A stretch of DNA of 64,000 nucleotides from CAYFUF01 sp964394795 (GCA_964394795.1 CAYMYX010000004.1:1-64000), one strand, 5' to 3'; positions 26,906 through 35,775 are shown, counted from the first letter of the stretch. Numbers and translations are program-made. Notes: generated by a model from the sequence alone, not told the origin.

Positions 26906-28939
26906 ATGACCGATAAAAAGAACGTACATGGACAACCATTTTATATTACCGCTCCCATCTATTATCCCAGTGCCAACTTACACCTGGGCAATACCTATAC
27001 TAGTATCGTTTGCGATACGGTGAAGAGATATAAGCTTCAACAGGGTTATGATGCCTACTACACGACGGGTAGTGACGAACACGGGGAGAAGCTAGCCCGA
27101 GTCGCCAAGGATAACGGCAAAGAGCCCTTGGAATATATCGATCCTATCGTTGACTCCATCAAGGACCTTTGGAAGCACTTAGATGTAGAGCCTGATGCCT
27201 TCGTTCGTTCTTCCAGCGAAGAGCACGCCAAGAATGTACAAAAGATTTTCACCACTCTCTACGATAAGGGTTACATCTACAAGGATGTGTATAAGGGTTA
27301 CTATTGTACGCCTGATGAGGCTTTTTGGACGGAGTCCCAGTTGGATGAAGGGCACTGCCCGGACTGCGGCCGCGAAGTCGAATATCGTGAGGAGGAAAGC
27401 TACTTCTTCCGCCTTTCCGCCTTCCAGGACAAGCTTCTTCAGTACTACGAGTCCCACCCTCAATTCATCATGCCGGAGTATCGGAAGAATGAGTTAATCG
27501 GGTCCTTCTTCAAGGAAGGTCTTGAGGACTTATCTGTAACCAGAACTCGCATTGACTGGGGCGTTCCGGTTCCTTTCGACGAGAAGCACGTTATCTACGT
27601 ATGGATTGACGCTCTAACTTGCTATCTGACCGGTATTGGCTTCGGAGAAGATGAGGAAAAATTCCGCAACTATTGGCCAGCCGGCGTTCACTTCATCGGC
27701 AAGGATATCATCCGCTTCCATGCGATTATATGGCCTGCGCTATTAATGGCCCTCGATATGCCTCTACCGGACCAAATCTTTGCCCACGGGTGGATCCTCT
27801 TCGAGGACGACAAGATGAGCAAGTCCAAGGGGAACATCATGTATCCGGAACCCCTCGTTGATCTCTACGGCCGCGATGCATTGAAGTATTACGTCTTGAA
27901 GGAATTCCAATTTGGTCAGGACGGCAACTTCTCGTCGAGAAACTTCCTACAACGAGTCAACTCGGATTTAGCCAACGACTTGGGTAACCTCCTTTCCAGA
28001 ACGACGGCCATGGTCGACAAGTACCGTGACGGCGTCGTCGCCGAACCAAAGGAAGAGTATGATGTGGACCGAAGCCTGAAGGCAGTCCAAATGGATGCTC
28101 AGCAGAAGCTAGAAAAGGCGATGGAAACCTATCAGTTCCAAGCTGCTTTGGAAGAAATTTGGACCTTAATTAGAAGGACCAATAAATATATCGATGAGAC
28201 CCAACCATGGACCTTGAACGACAAGGACCCTCGTCGTTTAGATACCGTTCTGTATCGCTTGGTGGACAGCCTTCGTACCATTGGTACGCTGTTGATTCCG
28301 TTCATGCCTGAAACGGCGGAAGAGATCTTTAATCAAATCAATATGGATGCGCCTACCTGGGACACAGCTTCCAAAGTGGACATGTATGTCCTTGACACCA
28401 AGGTTAACCGTGGAGATGCCCTTTTCCCAAGATTAGATATCGACAAGGAATTGGAAAGACTCCATGCAGCTAATAATGACCTTATTCTTGAGCGGACAGC
28501 CGGCAAGGCGGAAGCTCATGATGAACTATCCGGTCCGCTGAACCTGACGCCAATTTTTAGCCCAGATGACATCGAACGAGTGGGCGAATTGGAATCCGAG
28601 GTTGAAGAGGACTATATCGAATTCGAAGATTTCGAGAAGGTGAAGATGCGCGTCGGTGAAATCATCGACTGTATCGTCCATCCGGATGCAGATAAGCTCC
28701 TTGTTGAAACCGTCGATTTCGGTGATGAGGAGAGGACGATTGTTTCCGGCATTCGTGACTACTTCGAGCCGGAAGACTTGGTCGGCAAGAAGTTCGTTTT
28801 CGTTGTTAATCTGAAACCAAGGAATATTCGCGGTATCGAATCCAACGGTATGATTCTTGCTGCAAGTTCCAACGATCCGGACCAAGTGGCTCCGGTAGCT
28901 CCTATCGTGGATTTACCAAAGGGAACCTACCTGTCATGA
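26906..28939 (+). CDS. metG: Methionyl-tRNA synthetase
   Basis: The 677 residues hold the HIGH-type HLGN (26-29), the KMSKS loop (303-307) and a C-terminal EMAP-like tRNA-binding domain (from about 575, FEDFEKVKMRVGEI). The zinc knuckle is C134-x-x-D137 ... C151-x-x-C154, so one of the four usual cysteines is Asp. It is the first gene of metG-tatD-rnmV-rsmA, an arrangement known from Bacillus. It overlaps tatD by 4 bp. Confidence 0.96.
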   Translation: MTDKKNVHGQPFYITAPIYYPSANLHLGNTYTSIVCDTVKRYKLQQGYDAYYTTGSDEHGEKLARVAKDNGKEPLEYIDPIVDSIKDLWKHLDVEPDAFVRSSSEEHAKNVQKIFTTLYDKGYIYKDVYKGYYCTPDEAFWTESQLDEGHCPDCGREVEYREEESYFFRLSAFQDKLLQYYESHPQFIMPEYRKNELIGSFFKEGLEDLSVTRTRIDWGVPVPFDEKHVIYVWIDALTCYLTGIGFGEDEEKFRNYWPAGVHFIGKDIIRFHAIIWPALLMALDMPLPDQIFAHGWILFEDDKMSKSKGNIMYPEPLVDLYGRDALKYYVLKEFQFGQDGNFSSRNFLQRVNSDLANDLGNLLSRTTAMVDKYRDGVVAEPKEEYDVDRSLKAVQMDAQQKLEKAMETYQFQAALEEIWTLIRRTNKYIDETQPWTLNDKDPRRLDTVLYRLVDSLRTIGTLLIPFMPETAEEIFNQINMDAPTWDTASKVDMYVLDTKVNRGDALFPRLDIDKELERLHAANNDLILERTAGKAEAHDELSGPLNLTPIFSPDDIERVGELESEVEEDYIEFEDFEKVKMRVGEIIDCIVHPDADKLLVETVDFGDEERTIVSGIRDYFEPEDLVGKKFVFVVNLKPRNIRGIESNGMILAASSNDPDQVAPVAPIVDLPKGTYLS

Positions 28940-29748
28940 GATGGATTATCGACGCCCACGCCCATTTAGAAGATGAGGCGTTTGCCGGGAACCTAGAAGA
29001 AATCATTGCGCGCCTTCCTCAGGAAGGCGTGCTTGCTGTCATCAACCCCGGTTGCGATTACGAGACGTCGAAGCAGGCGGTTGAGATGGCCCATGAATAC
29101 AAAAACATCTTTGCCTGTGTGGGCACTCACCCTCACGAGGCGCGGTTTTACGACCAAGACCTGGAGGACCAATACCGTCTTTGGGCTGACGATGACCGTG
29201 TGGTGGCCATCGGTGAGATTGGCTTAGACTACCATTACGACTTTTCACCGCGAAAGAAGCAGCAGGAGGTCTTTGAAGCCCAGCTCCAATTAGCCAAGGA
29301 TGTAGGACTACCAATCGTGGTCCATACCAGAGAAGCCATCGACGACACCCACGCTATTTTGAAGAATTTCGGCCTTGAACATCGGGGGCTAATGCATGCC
29401 TTTGGTGAAACGGTGGAGTATGGGCAACGCTTCCTCGATATGGGCTTCTCCCTGTCCTTGGGCGGTATGGTCACTTTTAAGAATGCCAAAAATCCTAAGG
29501 CCTTAGCGGAGTGGGTTCCGGCTGATCGCTTGTTGGTTGAGACCGATGCTCCTTATCTTGCTCCTGTACCAAAGCGTGGAAAGCGGAATGAACCAGCCTA
29601 CACTCACTACAGTTTGGAGGAGATGGCTAGGCTACGTGGGGATGAACTGGACGAGTTGGCCAACCAGGTGTTGGAGAATACTATAAAGTTTTATGGCATA
29701 GAAAAAGAGATTCAAGCGTTACGAGACGATTACGAGAAAAGGATGTAA
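28936..29748 (+). CDS. tatD: TatD family metal-dependent deoxyribonuclease
   Basis: This 270-residue TIM-barrel hydrolase has DAHAHLEDEAF at the start, GTHPHEA, GEIGLDYHYD and ETDAPYLAP, which carry the metal ligands of TatD. TatD enzymes remove nucleotides from DNA ends and act in DNA repair or turnover. The ATG overlaps the metG TGA. Its stop is 23 bp before the preferred start of rnmV. Confidence 0.93.
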   Translation: MRWIIDAHAHLEDEAFAGNLEEIIARLPQEGVLAVINPGCDYETSKQAVEMAHEYKNIFACVGTHPHEARFYDQDLEDQYRLWADDDRVVAIGEIGLDYHYDFSPRKKQQEVFEAQLQLAKDVGLPIVVHTREAIDDTHAILKNFGLEHRGLMHAFGETVEYGQRFLDMGFSLSLGGMVTFKNAKNPKALAEWVPADRLLVETDAPYLAPVPKRGKRNEPAYTHYSLEEMARLRGDELDELANQVLENTIKFYGIEKEIQALRDDYEKRM

Positions 29749-29771
29749 GTATGGAAACGAATGGAGACTTA

Positions 29772-30314
29772 ATGATTCGGGAAGTCATTGTTGTTGAGGG
29801 AAGGGACGACGTCGAAGCCGTCAAGCGAGCTGTCGACTGTGAGTGCATTCCCACCCACGGCTACGGCTTTTCTTCCAGTCTCCTTGATGAATTGCAGAAC
29901 ATCCAGGAGAGGCGGGGCCTTATTGTTCTGACCGACCCGGATTATGCCGGCAAGAGGATTCGCCAGAGGATCCGGCAAGCTGTGCCCCAAGCCAAACATG
30001 CCTATATTGATCAAGCAAGCGCCTATAGAGGCGATGACATCGGCGTGGAAAATGCAAAACCCGAGACAATCCGAGAGGCGCTGAAAAAAGTCCACTACAG
30101 CCTGACCGAGAGAAGGACGGAGTTCACCCGAGATGACATGTTCTTATACGGTTTGGAAGGGATGGACGGGTCTAAGGAAAGACGGATTGCTTTGAGTAAA
30201 GCACTTGGCATTGGCTACGGCAATGCCAAGCAATTGCTGTCAAAGCTTAACGACTTCGGTATTACCCGCCAAGAGGTAGAAGATATCGTAGAGGAATGGA
30301 TGGAAGATGAGTGA
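29772..30314 (+). CDS. rnmV: Ribonuclease M5
   Basis: RNase M5 makes the final cuts of 5S rRNA precursors. The Toprim domain begins IREVIVVEGRDDVEAVKR and includes LTDPDYAGKRIR. I prefer the ATG at 29772, which has GGAG 5 nt upstream and gives the usual family N-terminus; an in-frame ATG at 29751 would add seven residues. The protein then has about 180 residues. It sits between tatD and rsmA, as in Bacillus, and overlaps rsmA by 8 bp. Confidence 0.93.
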   Translation: MIREVIVVEGRDDVEAVKRAVDCECIPTHGYGFSSSLLDELQNIQERRGLIVLTDPDYAGKRIRQRIRQAVPQAKHAYIDQASAYRGDDIGVENAKPETIREALKKVHYSLTERRTEFTRDDMFLYGLEGMDGSKERRIALSKALGIGYGNAKQLLSKLNDFGITRQEVEDIVEEWMEDE

Positions 30315-31161
30315 GCAAAAAAGACTGTATGCGCCCAAGGAAATTAAGAGGGTCATGCGGGACCACAATCTACAATTCAATAAGAATCTTGGACAAAACT
30401 TTCTGATGGACGGCAACATCGTTCGAAAAATCGTGGAAAAGGCCGAGGTGAGTGAGGAAGATGTGGTCATCGAGATTGGACCGGGCATCGGCATCTTGAC
30501 CGAGGAACTTCTGCTGAAGGCCAAGCGGGTCATTGCCATCGAAATCGACGATAAGCTAATTCCCGTCTTGCAAGATAACTTTGCCGACCAAGATAACTTC
30601 ACGCTCATCCATGATGATGCTTTAAAGGTGGATTATGTCAAAGTGATCGAGGAGTATGGCCAGGGAGCACCCATCAAAGTGGTCGCCAACTTGCCTTACT
30701 ACATCACGACACCCCTCATCAGCCTTCTGTTGACGACCGGTTTGCCCATCGAATCCTGCACGGTTATGGTGCAAAAAGAGGTGGCGGAACGGATTGTAGC
30801 TAAGCCTTCAACGAAAGAGTATGGGTCTCTAAGCTTGTATGTGGATTGTTTTGCGGATGCCAGTGTCGTGTTGAATGCACCAAAAGAGGTTTTCATGCCC
30901 CAGCCAAAGGTCAATTCTATTGTCGTCAAGATGGTAGCGAAGGATGGCCCGGAGGGTGTGGATAGGGAAGCACTGACGAAGTTAATCCATCAGAGTTTTC
31001 AACAAAGAAGGAAGACCATCGTAAATGCCTTATCTTCCGCCGGGGATATCGACAAGAAAGTTTTGAGAGAAGCGCTGAAGGAACTGCAGTTGTCGCCTCA
31101 ATTGCGGCCGGAGAATTTAACGCTGGAAGACTACATCAACATCACCAGAAAACTCTTCTGA
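30307..31161 (+). CDS. rsmA: 16S rRNA (adenine1518/1519-N6)-dimethyltransferase
   Basis: RsmA (KsgA) dimethylates two adenines near the 3' end of 16S rRNA during small-subunit maturation; its loss gives kasugamycin resistance. The 284 residues include NLGQNFLMD, the SAM site VIEIGPGIGILTEELL, and the catalytic NLPYYITTPL. It ends the metG operon, with overlapping translation from rnmV. Confidence 0.96.
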   Translation: MSEQKRLYAPKEIKRVMRDHNLQFNKNLGQNFLMDGNIVRKIVEKAEVSEEDVVIEIGPGIGILTEELLLKAKRVIAIEIDDKLIPVLQDNFADQDNFTLIHDDALKVDYVKVIEEYGQGAPIKVVANLPYYITTPLISLLLTTGLPIESCTVMVQKEVAERIVAKPSTKEYGSLSLYVDCFADASVVLNAPKEVFMPQPKVNSIVVKMVAKDGPEGVDREALTKLIHQSFQQRRKTIVNALSSAGDIDKKVLREALKELQLSPQLRPENLTLEDYINITRKLF

Positions 31162-31266
31162 TTGTTTGGAGAAGGGGGAGCAGGGTATTCTTAATCATGA
31201 ATTACCACCAAATAAGATGACATTCAAGAGATTGAACGATTCGATAAATGAAAGAGAGGACTCATT

Positions 31267-31497
31267 ATGTCACAAGTAACTATTTTCACATCACCAACAT
31301 GCACGTTCTGCAAGCAGGCGAAAGCATACATGGACCAAAACGAGATTCAGTACGAAGAAAGAGATATTACGAAAGACCAAGAAGCTCGCAAGGAGCTAAT
31401 GGACAAAGGATATCGCGGCGTACCAATCATTCGTGTTGGCGAAGAAGACATCATTGGTTTCGACCAAGCAAAATTAGAAGAATTACTAAAGAAGTAG
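31267..31497 (+). CDS. Glutaredoxin-like protein (NrdH/YruB type)
   Basis: This 76-residue thioredoxin-fold protein has the redox motif CTFC (12-15), the cis-proline segment GVPIIRVG, and GFDQAKLEELL at the end. Size and motif fit the NrdH-redoxin/YruB group, which reduces ribonucleotide reductase or other thiol targets. No nrd genes are nearby. It has an AGAGAGG site and shares a bidirectional terminator with the converging DUF1858 gene. Confidence 0.88.
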   Translation: MSQVTIFTSPTCTFCKQAKAYMDQNEIQYEERDITKDQEARKELMDKGYRGVPIIRVGEEDIIGFDQAKLEELLKK

Positions 31498-31501
31498 AAT
31501 T

Positions 31502-31535
31502 AAAAAAGCTCCTTTCCGATGGAAGGGAGCTTTTT
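31502..31535. terminator. Bidirectional terminator between glutaredoxin and DUF1858 genes
   Basis: An 11-bp stem (31507-31517 with 31521-31531, one G-U pair) has a GAT loop, an A run before it and a T run after it, so it can stop transcription from both sides. Confidence 0.9.
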
Positions 31536-31548
31536 ACGTTGAGAGAGA

Positions 31549-31758
31549 TTATGCCTCATTTAGTTTTTCGATTAGCACGTCAGGATCAAGTCCATGCACC
31601 ATAGCAGCTTGCTCAACGGTCTCCATCAATGATGAAGGACAACCGATGCAACCTAAGCCAATAGACATAAGTACTTGTAAGCTACGTGGCTTCTTTTGGA
31701 TGACTTCCGAAATGACCATATCTTTTGTGATTACTACTTGGTTACCTTGTTTTTCCAT
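31549..31758 (-). CDS. DUF1858 domain protein with GCxGCP motif
   Basis: The 69 residues are a single DUF1858 domain: ITKDMVISEVIQKKP, then MSIGLGCIGCPSS with cysteines 37 and 40, then HGLDPDVLIEKLN. Family members are found alone or fused to hybrid-cluster or ScdA-like proteins and are thought to bind a metal or cluster through the paired cysteines. The function is not established. It converges on the glutaredoxin gene; both being small thiol proteins is suggestive but not evidence of a link. The RBS reads AGGAGG on the minus strand. Confidence 0.85.
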   Translation of the reverse strand: MEKQGNQVVITKDMVISEVIQKKPRSLQVLMSIGLGCIGCPSSLMETVEQAAMVHGLDPDVLIEKLNEA

Positions 31759-31919
31759 GTTTCCTCCTCTTATGTTAAGAATCCGAAATATTCTTATTTG
31801 CTAGTCTACACCTATAGTATACCGAATTTTTGTTTGAATTCATAGATTTGAATCACATTTTAAGACCTATTATCTAATTTGAATAAAAATTAGTCATCAC
31901 GAATAGAAACCCAAAAACG

Positions 31920-31948
31920 TTGACAGAATCCACTTTCTGTATTATAAT
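31920..31948 (+). promoter_or_regulatory. veg: Perfect-consensus promoter of veg
   Basis: TTGACA (31920-31925), exactly 17 nt, TATAAT (31943-31948): both boxes match the sigma-A consensus at every base. The B. subtilis veg promoter is also among the strongest known. Confidence 0.9.
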
Positions 31949-31978
31949 GGCTGAGACGAACTGTAGTTTAAAGAGAAA

Positions 31979-32233
31979 ATGGATGGTGATCTTTTGCAAG
32001 CTAATAATATGATTGATTCAATTCGCAGTGAGGTTGAAGAGTACATCGGCCGTCGAGTAGTTGTTAAGGCGGATAAAGGGAGAAAGCGGATCATTACGAA
32101 CGAAGGCGTCATCGAAAATGCATTTGACGATGTATTTACTGTTCGCATCAATAACGAGTTTGATGTAGAACGAACTGTGTCTTATTCATATACCGATGTA
32201 TTAACATCTACAGTTAAACTAACAATTTATTAA
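31979..32233 (+). CDS. veg: Veg family protein
   Basis: Veg (DUF1021) is a small beta-rich protein reported to influence biofilm formation in Bacillus. YIGRRVVVKADKGRKRIITNEG and ERTVSYSYTDVLTSTVKL are family signatures. The start is uncertain: ATG 31979 has only AAAGAG upstream, whereas an in-frame TTG at 31996 has a GGTGATC site and gives a length closer to the family. Both lie downstream of a perfect promoter. A strong terminator separates it from ispE. Confidence 0.9.
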   Translation: MDGDLLQANNMIDSIRSEVEEYIGRRVVVKADKGRKRIITNEGVIENAFDDVFTVRINNEFDVERTVSYSYTDVLTSTVKLTIY

Positions 32234-32241
32234 ACACTTTA

Positions 32242-32264
32242 GGGAGCCTGGGGCTCCCTTTTTT
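32242..32264 (+). terminator. Terminator after veg
   Basis: GGGAGCC (32242-32248) pairs perfectly with GGCTCCC (32252-32258) around TGG, followed by six Ts. Confidence 0.92.
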
Positions 32265-32272
32265 GTAGCTTA

Positions 32273-32302
32273 TTTTCACCCTATTCACTTTTTTGTTATA
32301 AT
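32273..32302 (+). promoter_or_regulatory. Probable promoter of ispE
   Basis: TTTTCA (32273-32278), an 18-nt spacer and a perfect TATAAT (32297-32302) lie about 30 bp before ispE. Confidence 0.55.
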
Positions 32303-32334
32303 TAACGTATTAAAGATAGAGAAGAGGCAGACTG

Positions 32335-33168
32335 ATGGAATTAGATGTACAAGCGAGAGCCAAAATTAACCTTGCCCTTGATGTATTGACCGAACGTGAG
32401 GACGGTTATCATGATATTGACACCATCATGCAAGAACTTGATCTATATGACACGATAACAATTGAATCAGGTCGGGGAGGTTTTGTCCTCACTTGCGACA
32501 ACCCAGATTTAGCTCTGGATGAATCCAATTTAGTATATAAGGCTTGGGATCTCCTTCGTGGAAGGGTGCAAAACTCTTCCGTGAATATTCATATTAAAAA
32601 GAACATCCCTATCGCGGCTGGTTTGGCTGGTGGAAGCTCTGATGCTGCGGCAACTCTGGTTGGTCTTAATCGCTTTTGGAATCTGGAACTTAACCCAAAA
32701 CAATTGGAAGAGATCGCTTCCGAAATTGGTTCTGACTGTGCTTTCTTCATCAATGGCAGAACCCAGCGAGCAACGGGTCGCGGGGAGATTCTGCAACCCA
32801 TTTCCAGTTATCATGCTAAACATGTCGTTTTAGTCAATGTGGGCAAGCCAATCAGTTCCCGCTATGTCTATGAACACGTCCAATTGAATGGGGAAATGAA
32901 AATTGATGAGCTGGTTACGTATCTACAAGCGGATAGCCCTAAAGCCTACGGCTTAATGGAAAATCAATTAGAGACGGTAAGTTTTGAGGCCATGCCCGAG
33001 CTAAAAGATATCAAGGAGAAATTACTGCAAATGGGAGCCAATGCTGCCTTGATGAGCGGTAGCGGCCCGTCTGTATTCGGCATCTTTGAATCCGAAGAGA
33101 TCGCTAAGCAGGCGCATCGCGAACTGGAAGATAAGTATCCTTATGTATTTTTGACGATTACGATTTAA
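32335..33168 (+). CDS. ispE: 4-diphosphocytidyl-2-C-methyl-D-erythritol kinase
   Basis: IspE is a GHMP kinase of the non-mevalonate isoprenoid pathway. The 277 residues include ARAKINLALDV at the start, the ATP-binding PIAAGLAGGSSDAAATL (92-108), and MSGSGPSVFG near the end. It follows veg as in Bacillus. Its presence indicates that the organism makes isoprenoids from pyruvate and glyceraldehyde-3-phosphate. Confidence 0.95.
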   Translation: MELDVQARAKINLALDVLTEREDGYHDIDTIMQELDLYDTITIESGRGGFVLTCDNPDLALDESNLVYKAWDLLRGRVQNSSVNIHIKKNIPIAAGLAGGSSDAAATLVGLNRFWNLELNPKQLEEIASEIGSDCAFFINGRTQRATGRGEILQPISSYHAKHVVLVNVGKPISSRYVYEHVQLNGEMKIDELVTYLQADSPKAYGLMENQLETVSFEAMPELKDIKEKLLQMGANAALMSGSGPSVFGIFESEEIAKQAHRELEDKYPYVFLTITI

Positions 33169-33184
33169 CATTTATTCAATATAG

Positions 33185-33217
33185 AAAAAAGTCTGGACCA
33201 CGCGTCCAGACTTTTTT
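33185..33217 (+). terminator. Terminator after ispE
   Basis: GTCTGGAC (33191-33198) pairs perfectly with GTCCAGAC (33204-33211) around CACGC. Six As before and six Ts after can extend the stem and allow use from both strands. The rest of the 33218-33414 gap shows nothing recognisable. Confidence 0.9.
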
Positions 33218-33414
33218 AAGTTAATTTTAAAGTTTTTCGTTAGAATATTAATTCAAAGGAAAACTGTTGCCTGTGAATGAATATGAGGCAGAACTAGAAA
33301 ACAACCCATTTCGAGTTAATATTTCCTAATCTACATGTAGTGGATATGGAAAAAATAATACCCATGAACTAGGGTAAAACGTGGAAATTATCCGATTTTT
33401 GCTCGGATTTGTCC

Positions 33415-33443
33415 TTGAAGTAACGGCCGGTCTAGGATATAAT
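33415..33443 (+). promoter_or_regulatory. Promoter of the VanY-like/galE operon
   Basis: TTGAAG (33415-33420), a 17-nt spacer and a perfect TATAAT (33438-33443) lie about 65 bp before the start. Confidence 0.65.
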
Positions 33444-33507
33444 TGAAAAGACAAGTGATGATTATTCGGGAAACCGATTTTTTATAGAGCAAGATGAGAG
33501 GGTCATT

Positions 33508-34545
33508 ATGCCAGAGACGAGAGACCAATCCAGAGACAGACAATTAAAAAGATACTTACGGCGGGAGAGAAAAAGAGTGAGCAGGCGAAGGAAAAAAGTC
33601 GGGATGGCCATCGTCACTGCCCTCGTTCTTTTAGTGTCCGGCCGTTTTATTTTGCAGAAGATGACTAACAATTCCAGCGCGATGAGCGCACGGATTATCG
33701 AATCCGTTGAAAATTCCAGTGAAGAAACCCAACAAACTGCTGTCGAAACCATAGATATTTCCATCGACTACATGACCAAAGAGGAAGTTGAGCGCAAAGA
33801 CCTCAAGCCAAGAACAGAGAAGGTTCAGGCCTCCTCCTATCAAGAGCTCTTGGACTGCTTCCTCGTAACCAACCAAGATGTCACCTTGTATAGCCGTGAC
33901 TCTTCCAAGTCGAATGAGGTGGCAGTGCTTCCCCAAGGCACTTATTTGGAGACTTACGGAGAGGAAAATGGCTGGACAAAAGTTTCCTCGGTTGGTAGAG
34001 AAGGATACATTAAGAATCAATACTTAGAGGTTGTTTCGGACCCAACTTTATTTAAGGTCGTAGACGGCAAGCTCATTGTCAATAAGACCTTCGGTTTACC
34101 AACTAGTTATGAAACTACCTTCAATCCTCAAGCTTCAGCTGCTCTTCGAGTGATGTTGGAAGCAATGGAGAGGGAAGACTTACAAGTCGAACTGACGACG
34201 GATTATCGGTCAGCCTCTGACGAAGCCAAGGAACTAGTACTTATGGGTAGTCCAGCTGATGCGCCAGAGCCTGGACACACCGTATTTCAAACAGGTTACG
34301 GAGTCCAGTTCCACATGCGTGGTACAGATCCCCGTCTTGAAAATAATTTTGATCAAACTGCACAATACGAATGGTTGAATGATCATGCTCACGAGTATGG
34401 CTTTATCCTCCGTTATCCAGAAGGTAGTGAATCCATCACTGGCTACAGAGCCAATCCAACCATCTACGTTTACGTTGGAATCGAAGACGCCTTAATCATC
34501 CACAATGAAAACTTAACGATGGAAGAATTCTACGGCGTTGACTAG
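33508..34545 (+). CDS. Membrane-anchored SH3b + VanY-like protein lacking catalytic residues
   Basis: The 345 residues begin with a very basic cytosolic stretch (1-30), one membrane helix (31-48) and a linker, so the rest lies outside. Residues 114-176 look like a bacterial SH3 domain (VTLYSRDSSKSNEVAVLPQGTYLETY then WTKV...GREGYI). Residues 195-330 follow the VanY D,D-carboxypeptidase fold, with DYRS, FQTGYGV, YEWLNDHAHEYGFILRYP and ESITGY all in order. However, the SxHxxGxAxD zinc motif reads TVFQTGYGVQ, and the ExWH motif reads NPTI. All three metal ligands and the catalytic Glu are therefore replaced. It is probably a peptidoglycan-binding or regulatory pseudoenzyme. galE follows 9 bp later. 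Confidence 0.8.
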   Translation: MPETRDQSRDRQLKRYLRRERKRVSRRRKKVGMAIVTALVLLVSGRFILQKMTNNSSAMSARIIESVENSSEETQQTAVETIDISIDYMTKEEVERKDLKPRTEKVQASSYQELLDCFLVTNQDVTLYSRDSSKSNEVAVLPQGTYLETYGEENGWTKVSSVGREGYIKNQYLEVVSDPTLFKVVDGKLIVNKTFGLPTSYETTFNPQASAALRVMLEAMEREDLQVELTTDYRSASDEAKELVLMGSPADAPEPGHTVFQTGYGVQFHMRGTDPRLENNFDQTAQYEWLNDHAHEYGFILRYPEGSESITGYRANPTIYVYVGIEDALIIHNENLTMEEFYGVD

Positions 34546-34554
34546 GAGGAAATA

Positions 34555-35565
34555 ATGAAAGTATTGGTAACAGGCGGACTAGGTTATATCGGTTCCCACA
34601 CTTGCGTTGAGCTTTTAAACCAAGGGCACGACGTCATCGTTGTCGACAATTTGTATAATGCAAAAAGCGAGGTAAAAGGACGGATTGAAGAAATAACAGG
34701 AAAAGAATTTTCGTTTTACGAAGAAGATTGCTGTGACGAAGAGGCAATGAAACGAATCTTTGATGAGAACGAAATCGATGCGGTTATCCACTTCGCAGGC
34801 TACAAAGCCGTTGGCGAATCGGTAACGAAACCCCTGATGTACTATGATAACAATCTCAACTCTTCCTTAGTGCTTTTCAAACAAATGGCAGCCCATGATG
34901 TAAAAACCGTAGTCTTTAGCAGTTCTGCTACCGTCTATGATGCCAATAATGAAAGTCCTCTAGTAGAAGGAATGGCCATGCGAGCAATCAATCCCTATGG
35001 ACAAACTAAGGTGATGATTGAACAAATTCTTCAGGATTTAGTCGTTGCTGATCCCGATTGGAGCGCCATTCTTCTTCGTTACTTCAACCCCATCGGTGCC
35101 CACGAGTCCGGCTTAATCGGTGAGTCTCCTGTAGGCATCCCCAATAACTTAATGCCATATATCTGCCAAGTGGCTGACGGTCGTCGAGATCAATTACACG
35201 TTTTTGGTAATGACTACGATACTCCGGATGGAACTGGCGTTCGCGACTATATCCACGTCGTCGATCTTGCCAAGGGTCACGTCAAAGCCTTGGAGAAGCG
35301 AGAGAACATGAGCGGTGCTGCCGTCTATAACCTGGGAACAGGAAGAGGCACTAGCGTACTTGAGTTGGTGGAAGCTTTTGAGAAAGCGAATGATTTGGAA
35401 ATTCCTTATACGATTGAGGGAAGAAGACCCGGAGACGCTGCAGTGGTTTATGCGGACTCAACCAAAGCGAACCAAGAGTTAGATTGGGAGGCAGAACTTT
35501 CCATTGAAGATTGCTGCCGCAGCGCATGGAACTACCAACAAAAAACAGAAATGAATAAACAGTAA
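34555..35565 (+). CDS. galE: UDP-glucose 4-epimerase
   Basis: GalE interconverts UDP-glucose and UDP-galactose. The 336 residues contain the NAD-binding GGLGYIGSH (7-15), the HFAGYKAVGES segment, the catalytic YGQTK (YxxxK) and the substrate loop LLRYFNPIGAH. Being in one operon with an outer-face SH3b/VanY-like protein suggests a role in surface polysaccharide rather than galactose use. No other gal genes are seen. A good GGAGG site precedes the ATG. Confidence 0.95.
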   Translation: MKVLVTGGLGYIGSHTCVELLNQGHDVIVVDNLYNAKSEVKGRIEEITGKEFSFYEEDCCDEEAMKRIFDENEIDAVIHFAGYKAVGESVTKPLMYYDNNLNSSLVLFKQMAAHDVKTVVFSSSATVYDANNESPLVEGMAMRAINPYGQTKVMIEQILQDLVVADPDWSAILLRYFNPIGAHESGLIGESPVGIPNNLMPYICQVADGRRDQLHVFGNDYDTPDGTGVRDYIHVVDLAKGHVKALEKRENMSGAAVYNLGTGRGTSVLELVEAFEKANDLEIPYTIEGRRPGDAAVVYADSTKANQELDWEAELSIEDCCRSAWNYQQKTEMNKQ

Positions 35566-35614
35566 GCGGATAAGTTAGTTTGCTTTAGCGTGGGACGATT
35601 GATGTCCCAGAAAT

Positions 35615-35648
35615 AGCTCGACCTGATTGATTTCAGGTTGAGCTTTTT
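35615..35648 (+). terminator. Terminator after galE
   Basis: A 12-bp stem (35615-35626 with 35633-35644, one G-U pair) has the loop TTGATT and is followed by four to five Ts. A smaller GGGAC/GTCCC hairpin lies at 35592-35608. Confidence 0.85.
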
Positions 35649-35726
35649 ACATATGAAATAAAAAATTTTTTACCTATAATAGTATTGAGATAATATAGGT
35701 AGAAGTTAGTTTTATTTTCCGGTAAA

Positions 35727-35762
35727 GACCCCGAAAATACCTAAGGCCTCACGTATGCTATA
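35727..35762 (+). promoter_or_regulatory. SigI-type promoter of sigI-rsgI
   Basis: GACCCCGAAAATA (from 35727) and CGTATGCTATA (from 35752) lie with 24 nt between the A of ACCCC and the C of CGTA. Two elements before the downstream lipoprotein gene share this layout exactly. ACCCC(C)/CG(T/A)A is the pattern I recall for SigI promoters in Bacillus and Clostridium; autoregulation of sigI is usual. Confidence 0.75.
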
Positions 35763-35775
35763 ACAGGAGAGACTG

